From contig OX578146.1 in the NCBI GenBank assembly GCA_951213105.1, forward strand, positions 48,763,275-48,827,274: a stretch of 64,000 nucleotides of DNA. Direction: 5' to 3'. Within the stretch, counting starts at the first letter, position 1. Each line of letters begins with the position of its first letter. Below the pieces are notes generated by a model. The model saw nothing but the letters and a program-made list of their open reading frames with translations, made no database searches and was not told the origin of the DNA. Shown piece by piece: positions 22,901 to 36,000 of this stretch. Origin of the DNA: Amaurobius ferox. Taxonomy: Eukaryota; Arthropoda; Arachnida; Araneae; Amaurobiidae. The translations under genes were made by a program, and so were the position numbers.

Positions 22901-25900
22901 ATAGACATTTAAATCATTAAAAAATAAAAATTGTCAGTTTGAATTAAATTGCGACAACAGATGGCAGTATCTCAAAAATATTTTGGATTAAAATAAAAAA
23001 TATATTCTATATTTTATTGAGTATTAAATTTAGTTTTAATATAATCCAAGCATTGCATTTTATCTTTCACAAAATATTTTGCAACTGTTTGAGCAGAATT
23101 TCGGCATAAAAGGTGTTCTGCGAAAGTTGACAAAGCACAGATAGGGCAGAAGATTTACTGGCGCTCACCCCTAAATGTGTAGAGATATAAAAATATACTA
23201 TTCTTTATGACAGCAAGTCATTGTGTTATTTTCTAGATAAAATAGCAAAAAAAAATATTGTTAAGTATAAATATTTTATGTTTTTAGGAGAGCTATTGCT
23301 TTATTTCCCAGGGAAGATAACAAAGCATATTGCTTTTAAGTAAAAATATTTCATTCTTTTTCAAGGAGAATCATTGTTTTAATTTAATTTCTTAATAAAA
23401 TAACAAAAGAATATTGCTTCTAAGTATAAATATTTTATTTTTTTAAAAGGAAAGTCATTGTTATATTTCCCAATTATGATAACAAAAATTATTGCTTTTG
23501 AGTAAAAATATTTCATTCTTTTAGGAGGCGAGTCATTATTTTATTTTTTAGATAATATAACAAAAACATATTGCATTTAAATAAAAATATTTTATGTTTT
23601 AGAAGGAGGATCATTGTTTTATTTCCCGGGTAAGATAACAAAAAATATTGCTTAAGTAAAAATATTTCATTCTTTTAAAAGAAGAGTCATTGTTTTATTT
23701 CTCTAACAAACGATATTACTTTTCAATTTGGGAGTTTTATATTTAATAAAGATTTTTTGAGTAGCAAAGCATATTAATTATGGGATGAACGTATATATTT
23801 AATGGTTTTAGATTTTGTTTCATTATTTAAAAAATAACATAATTTATTACAAATAATTTTTTAATTCAGAAGTTTTTCCATTATGCAGTTTTAATTCCAT
23901 TTTTAAGCTCACTAGGATAATTTTTAAATTAAGAAGTTTCTCATATATAATAATTGTCTTATGTCATTTTAATTACATTTTTAGGCTTCATGTATTATTA
24001 GAGTACCTACTGAGGTTGTAAAACAAAGAGCACAAGCAAATTCAAGACTTTCAAGCTGGCAAGTTTTGCAAGCTGTGATCAATAGTGAAGTAAGATTTGT
24101 TTTATGAATATTGTATTTTGACTGCTTAAAATATATTCAAAATGTGTAAATAATTTAAAATCCCAATACCGCATTAATATCCTTAAACTTATTCTCTTTA
24201 TTGAAATGTGTATCAAGTATTGATGTATTTGTTAGTAACACTAAATTTAGCATTACTAATAGCTACAAAACTTTATACATAGTTGATTCACATTATTGGG
24301 AGCACCAACTAATATCTGATGTAACCACTGTGTGTAGCGTGTGTAGCAGCTGAACGGCTGGGAGTGACTCTGTAAGGTGCTCAAAAGTGTTCTCAAGTAT
24401 GTGGAGTTATGCTAACTACAGTGCGTCTGACAGCTGCTGGAGAGTGCATGGCGGAGAATCCGTAGAGCGGACAATCTGATCAAAGTGACCACAGACACTC
24501 AATTGGGTTTAAGTCTGGGGAATTAGGGGGCCATGGAAGTACTTTGAAATCTTCATTGTGCTCCTCCAACCACTCTCAGGCAGTTCTTGCTGTGTGACAC
24601 ATTGCATTGTCGTGTTGATAGATCCCATCCACCCCAGGGAAGACAATCAGCATGTATGGGTGTATATGGTTTGCAAGGATGGATTCATAACAAATTCGGT
24701 TCATAGTGCCTTCCACAGGTATGAGTGGACCTAATAAATACCACAAAAACATTCCCCACACCATAACGCTGCCCCCACCGCCTTGTGTTCATCCAGCAAT
24801 GATTGATGAGTGTTTGTTCTCTGATCTTTCATGCCTTATATACACGCATCCATCCGTTGATGAAGCAGAAAACATGACTCATCAGAAAAGGCAATTTTTT
24901 TTCAATCAGCAGAGGTCCAATTCCAATACTTTCATGCAAATGTAAGCCTTTTCTGCCAATGCACCTTCATTAGCATAGGTGCAATGACCATCTGCCTGCT
25001 TCAGAGTCCTATGTGCAGCAGGGTTTGTTGAACTGTCATTTGAGACACATTTCCTGTAGCCCCCTGGTTTATTCAGTCAGTGTAGCATGGTGATCGGCCC
25101 TCACAAATCTTCAGAGCTTACTTACACCTCTCACATCAATGGCTTATGGTGCCTTGCAGTTTCCATGTTGCTTATTCGTAATGGTGCCATTTCTCTATTG
25201 ACGATACACTTAAACCACAGCAGTACATGAACAGTTCGCAAACTGCAATATTATTGAAATACTGCCACCCTTGGCCCAAAGCCCGATAATCATTCCTTTT
25301 TCCAAATCTGTTAAATCACTCCTTTTAGTCATGACAGCAACGAGTGATATGTTTTCAGAACACCTACACCACACCTTATATACACACCAAGCCAGCTTAC
25401 GACACTTTCCTTCTTTCATTGGCTACATGCTGTTGACATCAAAAGTAGGAGGTGATCACATTGTTGATCATGTATCACTCATCCCATAAAATGCTACTGA
25501 CACAAGTTAAAAAGTTCCAAGATTATCAGACTTCTGAAAGAAGCTGAAATTGTCAGGGATTTTTTTAAATAGTCAGAAAGTCAAGGAATTATTGGGAAAA
25601 TCTTTTAAAAGTTCAAAACCTGGAAAAATTTTAAAATGTTAACATGTATTAACTTATTTTATGAAATGCCTTGGATGTAATCACAATAAATGAAAATAAC
25701 TTTCTAGAAGAAAGCTTGCATAGGATAATTAGGTAGGAGATTATAATTTTTTGAGTGAGCATTTTGAGCCCTTTTCCTCAGGTCGATAAAGTGTGTATTC
25801 TAGCAACCACTAAGAAACAACTGTTTACTACTTGCAGTTGTTTCACAGTGGTTGTTAAGAGCACACACTGTTTCTGACTTGAGGAAGAGGAAACAGAGCT

Positions 25901-27028
25901 CTCTCACAGTCTAATGAAACTATGAGAGAGTGTCATTACACTTTTCATTTCTAAGCATCAGTGAAGGAACAGCAGTTTTCTATAATTTGCATTTTTTAGA
26001 AAAATTTAATCATTCGGCTTCTTAATTTCTTCATAATCATTAGCTGTAAAATGCTCTGTACAGGCATGAATTGGGATTATAATTTCAATAATCTCTTCCA
26101 CATCTATTGATCCATTGTTTCTGAAGCTCCTCATCTTTAGGAAAATTGTGATACCTAATGTGGCATGTTTTCAAGTTTTTCTTTTTAGTTCTGGCCAAAC
26201 TATTATAGCACACAACTGCAGTACATCTCATTCCAAGCATGCACTAAGAGAAAAATTCAAAAGTTAAATTTATTATAATCTGTGAACAGAAAAAATCAAA
26301 CATTACTTACATTCTAACAGCATGTCCACTGTTCTAAATACTACACTATTATGAGAATTAAACAAATATATATTTTTTTTTTTAGGAAGAAGCAGTTTCA
26401 CATTAAATATGTACTTTTTACAGTACATGGGTTACAACGGCAAATTTACACAAATTGGCATTGTTTAGATCCTATTTGGCAAAAGAGAATAATATTTTCT
26501 GATGAAAAAGATAAGTGATTTGGGTCAGGGTGTGACATCACTGAGATAAGAGAAGAGTGACCATGGAAAGTATAGGGACTGAACAACCTGTTAATGTTAT
26601 ATTAACCTTGAGTGTAGTCAACCTAATGTGCAACAATGATTAGATACAGATGTATGGGAAGGGAAGAGATAATTGGTGTCTCAGCATAATTAACCAAGAT
26701 AAAAAAAGAATGGAAAAAGATGGAAAAAGAATGCCATAAAAAGATATTGTGCTACGCATGAGAATACAAACTGAATTGCACAATCACACTATTTATAACA
26801 AAAATAATTTTAAAAACAATCTTAGAACTCAATATAAAATCAGCTAGTTTAGTCTATCTAATGTGCAATAATTAGAGGATGGAGGTTGATTGAAAAAGAT
26901 AATTATGTACTCTTGGCAACACATGTAAATAAAAATTGAATTGCACAATCATGCAATTTATACAAAATATAATTTGATTTAGTAAAATATTTATTTATTT
27001 TTACTTATATATATATATATATAAGAGA

Positions 27029-27065
<37 letters not shown>

Positions 27066-30000
27066 TGTAATATGGAATCATTGGAAGAGGAAAATGGATG
27101 CAGACTGATACTTTTGCACTCTCAGCAATGCACTGGAATAAGAACTGAATTCTGCAAAATTGGAGCATTTCAAATTTGATAATATAAAAATTTATGGGGG
27201 ACTGCCATATTTCAACAGTTCCCCCATACTGATTACCATATTTCATAATGAAATCCCCCCTTTAAAAACAAAGAAACATAGGAATGGATTTAAATCTTGA
27301 CAGGGATGGTTTGCACCAGGAAATAGCCCATGTACTAAAAAAATACCTAAAACGAAATCATTGGTCTCAAGACCGGCGCTAACCGATGTCTGTGTGATAC
27401 CAAGTAATCATGTATTGCCAATTTCAATATATCGCCGACTTGAAAATTATGAAACTTGTTTGGTAATGTTAACTTCATACCAGTTTTTCATTATGTATTG
27501 ATACAACCTAATGTCAAATAATAAATGCACATATATTGGAGAGAAAATGAAATGGATTTAATCTGACAACTCATGTTATAAATATGTCTAATGACTTCTT
27601 TGATTTACATGCTAGAAACTGTGAAGACTTTATTGAGAAATTGTTTGATTGATTTATTCATTACATTATTTTAGATTATTATTTTACTTTTACAAGTTTA
27701 CTTTTCACAATTATTATATTTTATTAAGTTTCAATGGTTTGATCAATATATGTTATTATCTATTATTCCTTTTGGCCAATGATCATTTACTACAAAAATA
27801 TTTAACTGCAAAAATATTATACTCACTAAATGTACAAACCTTGGCTCACCTAAAATTTAAGGGAAAGAACAGAAATAAATAAAAATGAGGTAAGCGCCTA
27901 ACAAAACTTTTATTAAAACAACAGTAAAAGGAGTGGAACCCATTTTTAGAACTATACATTTATTTTTTAAAATCTTTTTCAAAATTAACCTTACAATTTA
28001 CAATTTCGAATAAAAATGTAAATAGCTTTAATAACAAAAGATGGTTCGTGCCTGGCAAGCTGTCTACATAAAAAAAAAAAAGAATATAAACATCAATATT
28101 TCAAGAAATTGCTTTCAAATAAGATGTTACACATCACTGCATATTAATTAAAGAGAAATGGATTGGAAAAATGTGATATGTCGAGGTGTTTTATCAAAAG
28201 CGAAGATTACAAGGGCCACCGGTATTAGTTAAAGTTGGTGATTAATTAAAGGAGATACTTAGCGTTTACCGGTACATGCCAGTTAAGTGTAATTTAGAAT
28301 ACTGGAAATTTAGAAAGGCTGGAAAATTAAAGTTTACATATGTTAAATTGTCAAAATAAAGAGATATCGTTACATTAATTTGGAATTTTGAAGGGAAAGG
28401 GGGAAATTTTGGAACGTTGAACTTTTAATAGTTTTTAGCCTTTGCCGGCAATTGCGTGCAATTTAAAATACTGAAAATTTATAAAAGCTGGGAAATTTAA
28501 AGTTTACTTGCATTAAATTGCCAGAATAAAGAGATAACGTTAAATTAATTTAGAATTTTGAAGGAAAGGGGGAAAATTTTAGAATTTAGAAATTTAATAA
28601 TGTTGAAAATACTGCATCTCTGAAAAGCAACACAACTGTTGGGTTATACTTTTAGATATTTAATAATTTTAGGTATTTTGTTTTTAGTTTAAATGTGTTC
28701 AGGGGTCTTATTTACATAGTCATTCTCTTTTAGTTATTCATCTTCCAATTGTTTAGGTTTTGATATTCTTCTGTTCAAATATATTGTATTCCATAGGTTT
28801 TGTTTTAAAAACGGCAAAAGTTCGTTCTTTTTAGGTTTTAGCAATTTAAATTTATTTAAATTGGCTAATTTGTGATTCCATTTATTGCCCTTTTTATTCC
28901 CTTTAATTTGATTCCAAATTTATTGCTCTCGGTTAAAAATTGGTTAATTCATCGCAATTTTACAGTTTTATTCTATTTTCAGCTTTTTAAATATTTCAGA
29001 ATCGTCCATATTTAAATTATTGCCGAATTCGTATTTTCCAAATCGTTTCACTTCATTTCCTTTTAATTTTCGTCTGCTCTAAAATTCCATTTCTCTTCTT
29101 TAAAGTTTCGAGTTTTTAATTGGTTGACCGTAATATTAAAATCGTCTGTCATTAATTATTTTATCGTTCATCGATAATTTTGTTTACAATCTGTGGCAGC
29201 GATGTTTGGCAGTATATAAGCAAAATCGCGCGTTTCTTTGCTCTCTTTGCTCTTTGCTCTTTGCTTTCTCTTTTGCAATTGATTAGAACCTAAGATGTGA
29301 TCTGTCAAAGTTGTTTTCAGCGCTTCGGCGCGAGCCGTAGTTCGGATTCGGCTTGAAATGTCTCATTCCCGGTTGTGATGTGTGTTTTGTTTTTCAAGAT
29401 GTGGATTGATTTGTTTAGTTTATAATCAATCAGCAGTCCTTTGCCGCTGTGCTCTCTGATGTTGTTTATGTCTGGAAGCTGCGACGGAATGAAGAGTCAT
29501 GCTAATTAGTTTCATATCATTTAAATAATGATCCAAGATGTTTCACGATTTATGTGATGTCGGCCGAGGAAGTCTTACCGGCCAATTAGAAATATGTTTA
29601 TCTTGACAAGCTGCCAGTTCTATTTTATGATGAATGGAGTTCGCATTTCCGAGCCCAATTGACGGACACATGTTAAGTTCTCCATTTTGATGTCAGTAGT
29701 CCGGTGCGGCTGTTGAGAGAAATGATTTTTTTATTACTCGACGTCCAGCTGGTGTGGAGAATCTCTTTGGAGTTGAATCCCGTGGAACGGCCTTTTCCGG
29801 ATTTTCTGCTGGACATATTGTGACCCTGTGCCATGGATTTTCCTCTTCTGGTGTTCTCTGGATCTGCTGCACGTTTGGTGATTCTGCCTCCCGCCGATTT
29901 CCGCCGTTTTTCTTGGAGCCTTGGTGATATTATTCCTTTTCCTCCAAATTCTAATATTTCTCAATAGTTAAAATATGTCTTTATTCCAATTGTTTTGAGT

Positions 30001-33000
30001 TAGCACAGAAATAAGACCCCTTTAGACTTATATATTTTAAGTTGCGAATCCTGTGGTTATCTTTTTAAATTTTGTTCTAAATTCCCTTTTTGGCTAACTG
30101 ATGTTTTTTTTATTTTAAATTTTAGTTTTGATAAATAGTTGTATAAGTTTAATATTGTTAACTTTAAAATTTAATATTCTAACGTTTTTTCCTACCACTA
30201 TACGACCGGCCATTCTATTTATTTATTTAAGTTGTTTATTGGATTTGTTAGTTAATGAGATGTAAAATATTTTGAAAATTATTTTAAAAGTGAAGTTTAA
30301 AATTTTAATAAACGTTAGATTTTGAAAACCTAAATTCTGTGTTCTCTCTCTCTTTTATTTTAATGCATTTTTATATTTTTAGGAAAGTTCCATTTAATTA
30401 CATATTTAGTTACATATTTGTAAATTTAGGGAGAAACTGGTCAAATAGTGCATTTTCATATATAATTTTGATGATGTTTAGGTTTAAAAACTTTGAGAAT
30501 TTGGAATATTTAGAAATGCTTTTAGTGTGTCATTAAATACAACTTTTTCTACCGAACAATTAAATACATCTTTTCTACCGAACAATTGGCGCCGTTTGAC
30601 CAGTCTAGGGGCTTATTCATGCTAACTGTAATATATGTTCTTAATAATTTTTGTTCTTAAAAATGAAATTTCAGTAAAATGATTCCATACCTGTTTATTC
30701 TAAAAGTAATTACTGTTGAAATGTTGTTGTGTTCTTAAACTGAACTGAGGCATGATGTTTTAGAATGTTCTTGATTTAAATTAGAGGAATTTATTTTAAT
30801 ATTTTGATTAAAATTTTAGGATTGATTTAAATATTTTCATTTAGAATTTTTTGAGGAAACTTTTGAGTTTGACTTTTTCATTTAGAATTTTTATTTAAGC
30901 ATTCCTTAATTTAAGTTAATTTGATTTGAATTTTATTATTTGAAGTAGTGTAAAATTGCATTTAATTCATAAATTTAAGAGATTATAGGCATGCGAGAAC
31001 GCACTTTGTAGAATTTACATTTTTTGTTCTAATCCCATCTCATTAACAATTTTTTTTTATTTTGTTGTTCTTGTAACCCACGCTCCCAGCAACACTTAAA
31101 ATTGTTTTGATAAAATAGAGAAAAATTAATTGAGTAAATTTAATATGAGAATATTTTTTTTTATTAAGTTAAATTGTATAGAATTAAAGCAGTAGTTTTT
31201 CGACTTAGAATTTTTTGTATGTTCTGATTTGGAATTGAGATTTAAATGCTCACTGATATGTGAATGTAGATGATGAAATGCTGTTGATTTATTGAAAAAT
31301 TGGGTAATGCAGGTGTTTTTTACACTCCAATATGAGTGTGACATAAATATCAACTTGAGTTATCTTGTTCTTCACATTGATCATGTGTTTGGTTTTCACA
31401 CTCAAATAGAGTGGTGATAAAATCAGTTTGTTTGTTCTTAATTCTGAATCTGATATTTTTTATACTGTCTTTAAAATTTTTTTTTGGTCGTTAAAGTGGA
31501 TAAATTTATTTTATTATAGGAGAATTAAATTTTTTTAAGTGGAATATTTAAAATTGTGCAATGCAATTTGAGTTCTTTTGGTTTTAAAAATTAAATGGGG
31601 ATTTGTAACATGATTTTTTCTTTGGTATTTTGTTTAAAGTAATGTGATACACTTGGCAGTTAGTGAATTTAAATGTACTACTTGATGGATATTTTTGTGC
31701 TATTTTTTTGGGTTCAAAAAAGATTCACAACCTTTGAGAGGACTCACAACCCTCGGCCCCTTGTCTTAATTTTTTTTTGATTTTTATGAGAATTTTTGAG
31801 ATTTCCAGAGAGATTACAGTTATGATATTTGAGTTTATTGTTGTTGAGAGTGCAAGATGTTGCACCATATTTAGTGAAATCGCGTTTATTGTTGGTGTAA
31901 AATGATGCATAAGGTCATTTTTGTGTATATTTGTCGTTTAAACGACCTAATTTGCCAAGTAATCAGTTTATAGTATAATTTGTAAACAAGTCGGTTAAAT
32001 TTGTGTTCAGTTCCAAATTGTTAGGGAATTGAGTTTGTTATTTTGGGGGTAAATATTCCACAATTTTTTTTTTGTTTGTAACTTGAGCCAAAATTGATAT
32101 TATTTAAATAGAGTATTATGCTTCGAATGATAGTTTTCTTTGTAGAGGAAAAGATTGGTGATGAATTTGTTGATTTATATTTATTGGTTGTTATGTTGAA
32201 GGTACCATTTCAAAATTTATTGTTTAGATTATTGGAATTCTTTGGCTGGTCCAAAGTTTTCGTTAAAATTTATGTTTATTCATGACAGCTAATGATATGG
32301 AGATCTGTTTATTATTTGTCTGTTTCTTCTCTTTGATGGCGTATTTGTTGGAGCATTTTAAAATGATTTGATGAATTTTCATAATGTAGGGTTATAATGA
32401 AGTTAGAGAGTTTAATGTTGAATCTACATGTTTATTTTAGAGTTGAAAAATTTATGATAATTGATATTATGAAAGTGTTCAGTGAAGTGATTATTTGATT
32501 TTTGATTTATTTATAAGGAATTTGATTTTTGATTTATTTATAAGGAATTTGATTTTTATGTGATTTTTATGGCTCATGTTACAGATGTAGTTGAGATTTT
32601 GATTTTTTTTTTCTCCTTCGTTTCGCGAAATTTTGTCATGTGTTAGCTAAAATTTTTCATTTTTCAAATGAAAAATTTTTTTGGGACGTTCGAAGGAGTT
32701 GTTGGGTTATACTTTTAGATATTTAATAATTTTAGGTATTTTGTTTTTAGTTTAAATGTGTTCAGGGGTCTTATTTACATAGTCATTCTCTTTTAGTTAT
32801 TCATCTTCCAATTGTTTAGGTTTTGATATTCTTCTGTTCAAATATATTGTATTCCATAGGTTTTGTTTTAAAAACGGCAAAAGTTCGTTCTTTTTAGGTT
32901 TTAGCAATTTAAATTTATTTAAATTGGCTAATTTGTGATTCCATTTATTGCCCTTTTTATTCCCTTTAATTTGATTCCAAATTTATTGCTCTCGGTTAAA

Positions 33001-36000
33001 AATTGGTTAATTCATCGCAATTTTACAGTTTTATTCTATTTTCAGCTTTTTAAATATTTCAGAATCGTCCATATTTAAATTATTGCCGAATTCGTATTTT
33101 CCAAATCGTTTCACTTCATTTCCTTTTAATTTTCGTCTGCTCTAAAATTCCATTTCTCTTCTTTAAAGTTTCGAGTTTTTAATTGGTTGACCGTAATATT
33201 AAAATCGTCTGTCATTAATTATTTTATCGTTCATCGATAATTTTGTTTACAATCTGTGGCAGCGATGTTTGGCAGTATATAAGCAAAATCGCGCGTTTCT
33301 TTGCTCTCTTTGCTCTTTGCTCTTTGCTTTCTCTTTTGCAATTGATTAGAACCTAAGATGTGATCTGTCAAAGTTGTTTTCAGCGCTTCGGCGCGAGCCG
33401 TAGTTCGGATTCGGCTTGAAATGTCTCATTCCCGGTTGTGATGTGTGTTTTGTTTTTCAAGATGTGGATTGATTTGTTTAGTTTATAATCAATCAGCAGT
33501 CCTTTGCCGCTGTGCTCTCTGATGTTGTTTATGTCTGGAAGCTGCGACGGAATGAAGAGTCATGCTAATTAGTTTCATATCATTTAAATAATGATCCAAG
33601 ATGTTTCACGATTTATGTGATGTCGGCCGAGGAAGTCTTACCGGCCAATTAGAAATATGTTTATCTTGACAAGCTGCCAGTTCTATTTTATGATGAATGG
33701 AGTTCGCATTTCCGAGCCCAATTGACGGACACATGTTAAGTTCTCCATTTTGATGTCAGTAGTCCGGTGCGGCTGTTGAGAGAAATGATTTTTTTATTAC
33801 TCGACGTCCAGCTGGTGTGGAGAATCTCTTTGGAGTTGAATCCCGTGGAACGGCCTTTTCCGGATTTTCTGCTGGACATATTGTGACCCTGTGCCATGGA
33901 TTTTCCTCTTCTGGTGTTCTCTGGATCTGCTGCACGTTTGGTGATTCTGCCTCCCGCCGATTTCCGCCGTTTTTCTTGGAGCCTTGGTGATATTATTCCT
34001 TTTCCTCCAAATTCTAATATTTCTCAATAGTTAAAATATGTCTTTATTCCAATTGTTTTGAGTTAGCACAGAAATAAGACCCCTTTAGACTTATATATTT
34101 TAAGTTGCGAATCCTGTGGTTATCTTTTTAAATTTTGTTCTAAATTCCCTTTTTGGCTAACTGATGTTTTTTTTATTTTAAATTTTAGTTTTGATAAATA
34201 GTTGTATAAGTTTAATATTGTTAACTTTAAAATTTAATATTCTAACGTTTTTTCCTACCACTATACGACCGGCCATTCTATTTATTTATTTAAGTTGTTT
34301 ATTGGATTTGTTAGTTAATGAGATGTAAAATATTTTGAAAATTATTTTAAAAGTGAAGTTTAAAATTTTAATAAACGTTAGATTTTGAAAACCTAAATTC
34401 TGTGTTCTCTCTCTCTTTTATTTTAATGCATTTTTATATTTTTAGGAAAGTTCCATTTAATTACATATTTAGTTACATATTTGTAAATTTAGGGAGAAAC
34501 TGGTCAAATAGTGCATTTTCATATATAATTTTGATGATGTTTAGGTTTAAAAACTTTGAGAATTTGGAATATTTAGAAATGCTTTTAGTGTGTCATAAAA
34601 TGCACAAAAACTACCGAACACAACAAAACAAGATGGTTGATGGATCTTTGACACAGAAGCTTATTATTTTATTTATTTTTCAAATTCATCTCAACTTCAT
34701 TTCAACCATCAATGAATTTGTATTTTGGGAGATTTAAAAATGTAACTATAACATTGAAGGTTTAGGTATAAAATATAGAGCCATAGCCAAGATAGGTTTA
34801 GGGGTTATAATTAATTCCCATTAGCTCAACAAACCTATTAACATTGGATTCTTATTATTAAAATATCTATGACAGCCAATGCCACTCATCATTTCCTGCT
34901 GCCTTGTTTAAGCGGAAGAGATATTTTTTCTACCTTTACAATGTATAGTGATTTTCCTTGCAAAAGCCTTGCTTTTATTTTCCAAAACATTTCCAACTCA
35001 CATGTAAATGTAACCTAGGGATATGTTTTGTAATAACTTTACTTTTAAAACAGGAGAAAGAAAGATTTCCTAACTGACATTCCTTTGCATGAATTCAGCA
35101 TATTCAGCTCTCTCATTTCACCTGTTTAACTGACCCTGCTTATGTGTTAACCATTTATAATTTTTATCTCTAATTCCAGCTTTATTTTGCTCCTTCTGAC
35201 ACCCCCCCCCCCTCATGTAGTGTGCAAAGGTGTGACGTGCCTATTTAGAGCATATCATGCTTCCACAGCAGGTAGAGGCATGTTTATACAATTTTTTAAC
35301 GTGTAATGCCTGTACAGTAGGCAAAATTCAATTGACAAAGATATGTTTATCTACTTATTGAGGGCATATTATGCTCATTGCATGGCCAACTACATGTTCA
35401 ATAGCCTACTCTAAGAAAGCTATTGCAGGTTATGAGCTTTTTGAAAAAGCAACCAGGATAGTTGCTAAAGTAAGCTGTATACTTATAAGCATATTATATT
35501 TTTATTTTGCTTTAGTGGGACAATTTGAAAAAAAAAGAGTTTATTGTTTTGATTTGCATCAAAATTTCAGCACCAGATTACCCATGAACTATCAAATTTC
35601 GCAAAAATGCATCAAATAGTGTTTTTTAGATAATGTAGATACACCTTCACTGTGTACAGAACAGACATCATGCTAAAAATAGTTCATTCATGTTCTAAGA
35701 TACCCACCCACAAAATGTGTAAATGCATCGAAAACTCAAATTTGAAATTTGGTCCCTAATACAATACTTTCCCTTTACTTATATTCTCTATAGAAAATAA
35801 AAAATGGGAAAAGTTGTGAACTTCACTGTGATGTAGTATTTACTCTTTCTTTTAAAGGCTTTGCGGTATTTTTGCTTTCAAACTTTTTGTCGGCATATTT
35901 TTTTTTTCACCATTGAAATTTTATATTATTTTAGGGCATTAAAGGCTTGTACAGAGGCTACTTTAGTACAATAATCAGAGAAATACCCTTCTCTTTGATA

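Larger units (their letters stand above)
18408..23171. mobile_element. Long-inverted-repeat TA-flanked DNA element, split by a LINE
   Basis: About 335 bp at the left (18408-18745) recur as the reverse complement at the right (22835-23171). Shared landmarks are GTAAATCTTCTGCCCTATCTGTG, TTCGCAGAACACC, GATAAAATGCAATGCTT, a long AAATATAGAATATATTTTTTATTTTAAT-type block, and CACAATCACGG. The outer ends read TA-AGGGTGAG and CTCACCCC-TA, suggesting a TA target duplication. Removing the nested LINE (about 3.2 kb) leaves about 1.55 kb with a ~0.85-kb non-coding core. No transposase was seen, so it is non-autonomous. The arms have diverged by roughly a tenth, so it is not recent. Confidence 0.8.
28637..30584 (+). 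repeat. Left LTR
   Basis: The LTR is 1948 bp. Positions 28637-30532 correspond base for base in spacing to 32700-34595 (constant offset 4063). It then has two tandem 26-bp units, TTAAATACAACTTTTTC... and ATTAAATACATCTTTTC..., each ending in CTACCGAACA. It contains TATATAAG (29213-29220) and AATAAA (30307-30312), so R would be about 1.1 kb. Short open frames in it (29734-29964 on the - strand and 30339-30536 on the + strand) show no family resemblance. Confidence 0.88.
28637..34620 (+). mobile_element. Non-autonomous LTR retrotransposon (LARD-like), about 6 kb
   Basis: Two direct repeats of about 1.9 kb flank a 2.1-kb interior. Both begin TGTTGGGTTA and end CTACCGAACA, so the ends are TG...CA with an inverted TGTT/AACA. 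A 4-bp CAAC lies just outside each end (28633-28636 and 34621-34624), consistent with a target-site duplication. A TGG-starting primer-binding site follows the left LTR. The interior (30585-32699) has no gag, protease, reverse transcriptase, RNase H or integrase reading in any frame. The LTRs match without net indel over their first 1896 bp, implying recent insertion. It lies in intron 4 of SLC25A26, sense orientation. Mobilisation would need proteins from another element. Confidence 0.88.

Noticed and set aside
23210..23720. Regularly spaced repeats read as a CRISPR-like array
   Set aside because: Units are 79-bp diverged minisatellite copies without constant repeats and unique spacers, in an animal intron.
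29734..29964. 76-codon - strand frame in the LTR, repeated at 33797-34027
   Set aside because: It appears twice only because the LTR is duplicated; no start context, homology or codon signature supports it.
30339..30536. + strand frame at the LTR end, also at 34402-34737
   Set aside because: It is a Phe/Ile-rich translation of AT-rich LTR sequence; the longer version only reads through into flanking DNA.
28637..34620. The 1.9-kb duplication as a plain segmental duplication
   Set aside because: TG/CA ends, CAAC flanks, primer-binding site, TATA and polyA positions fit an LTR element better.
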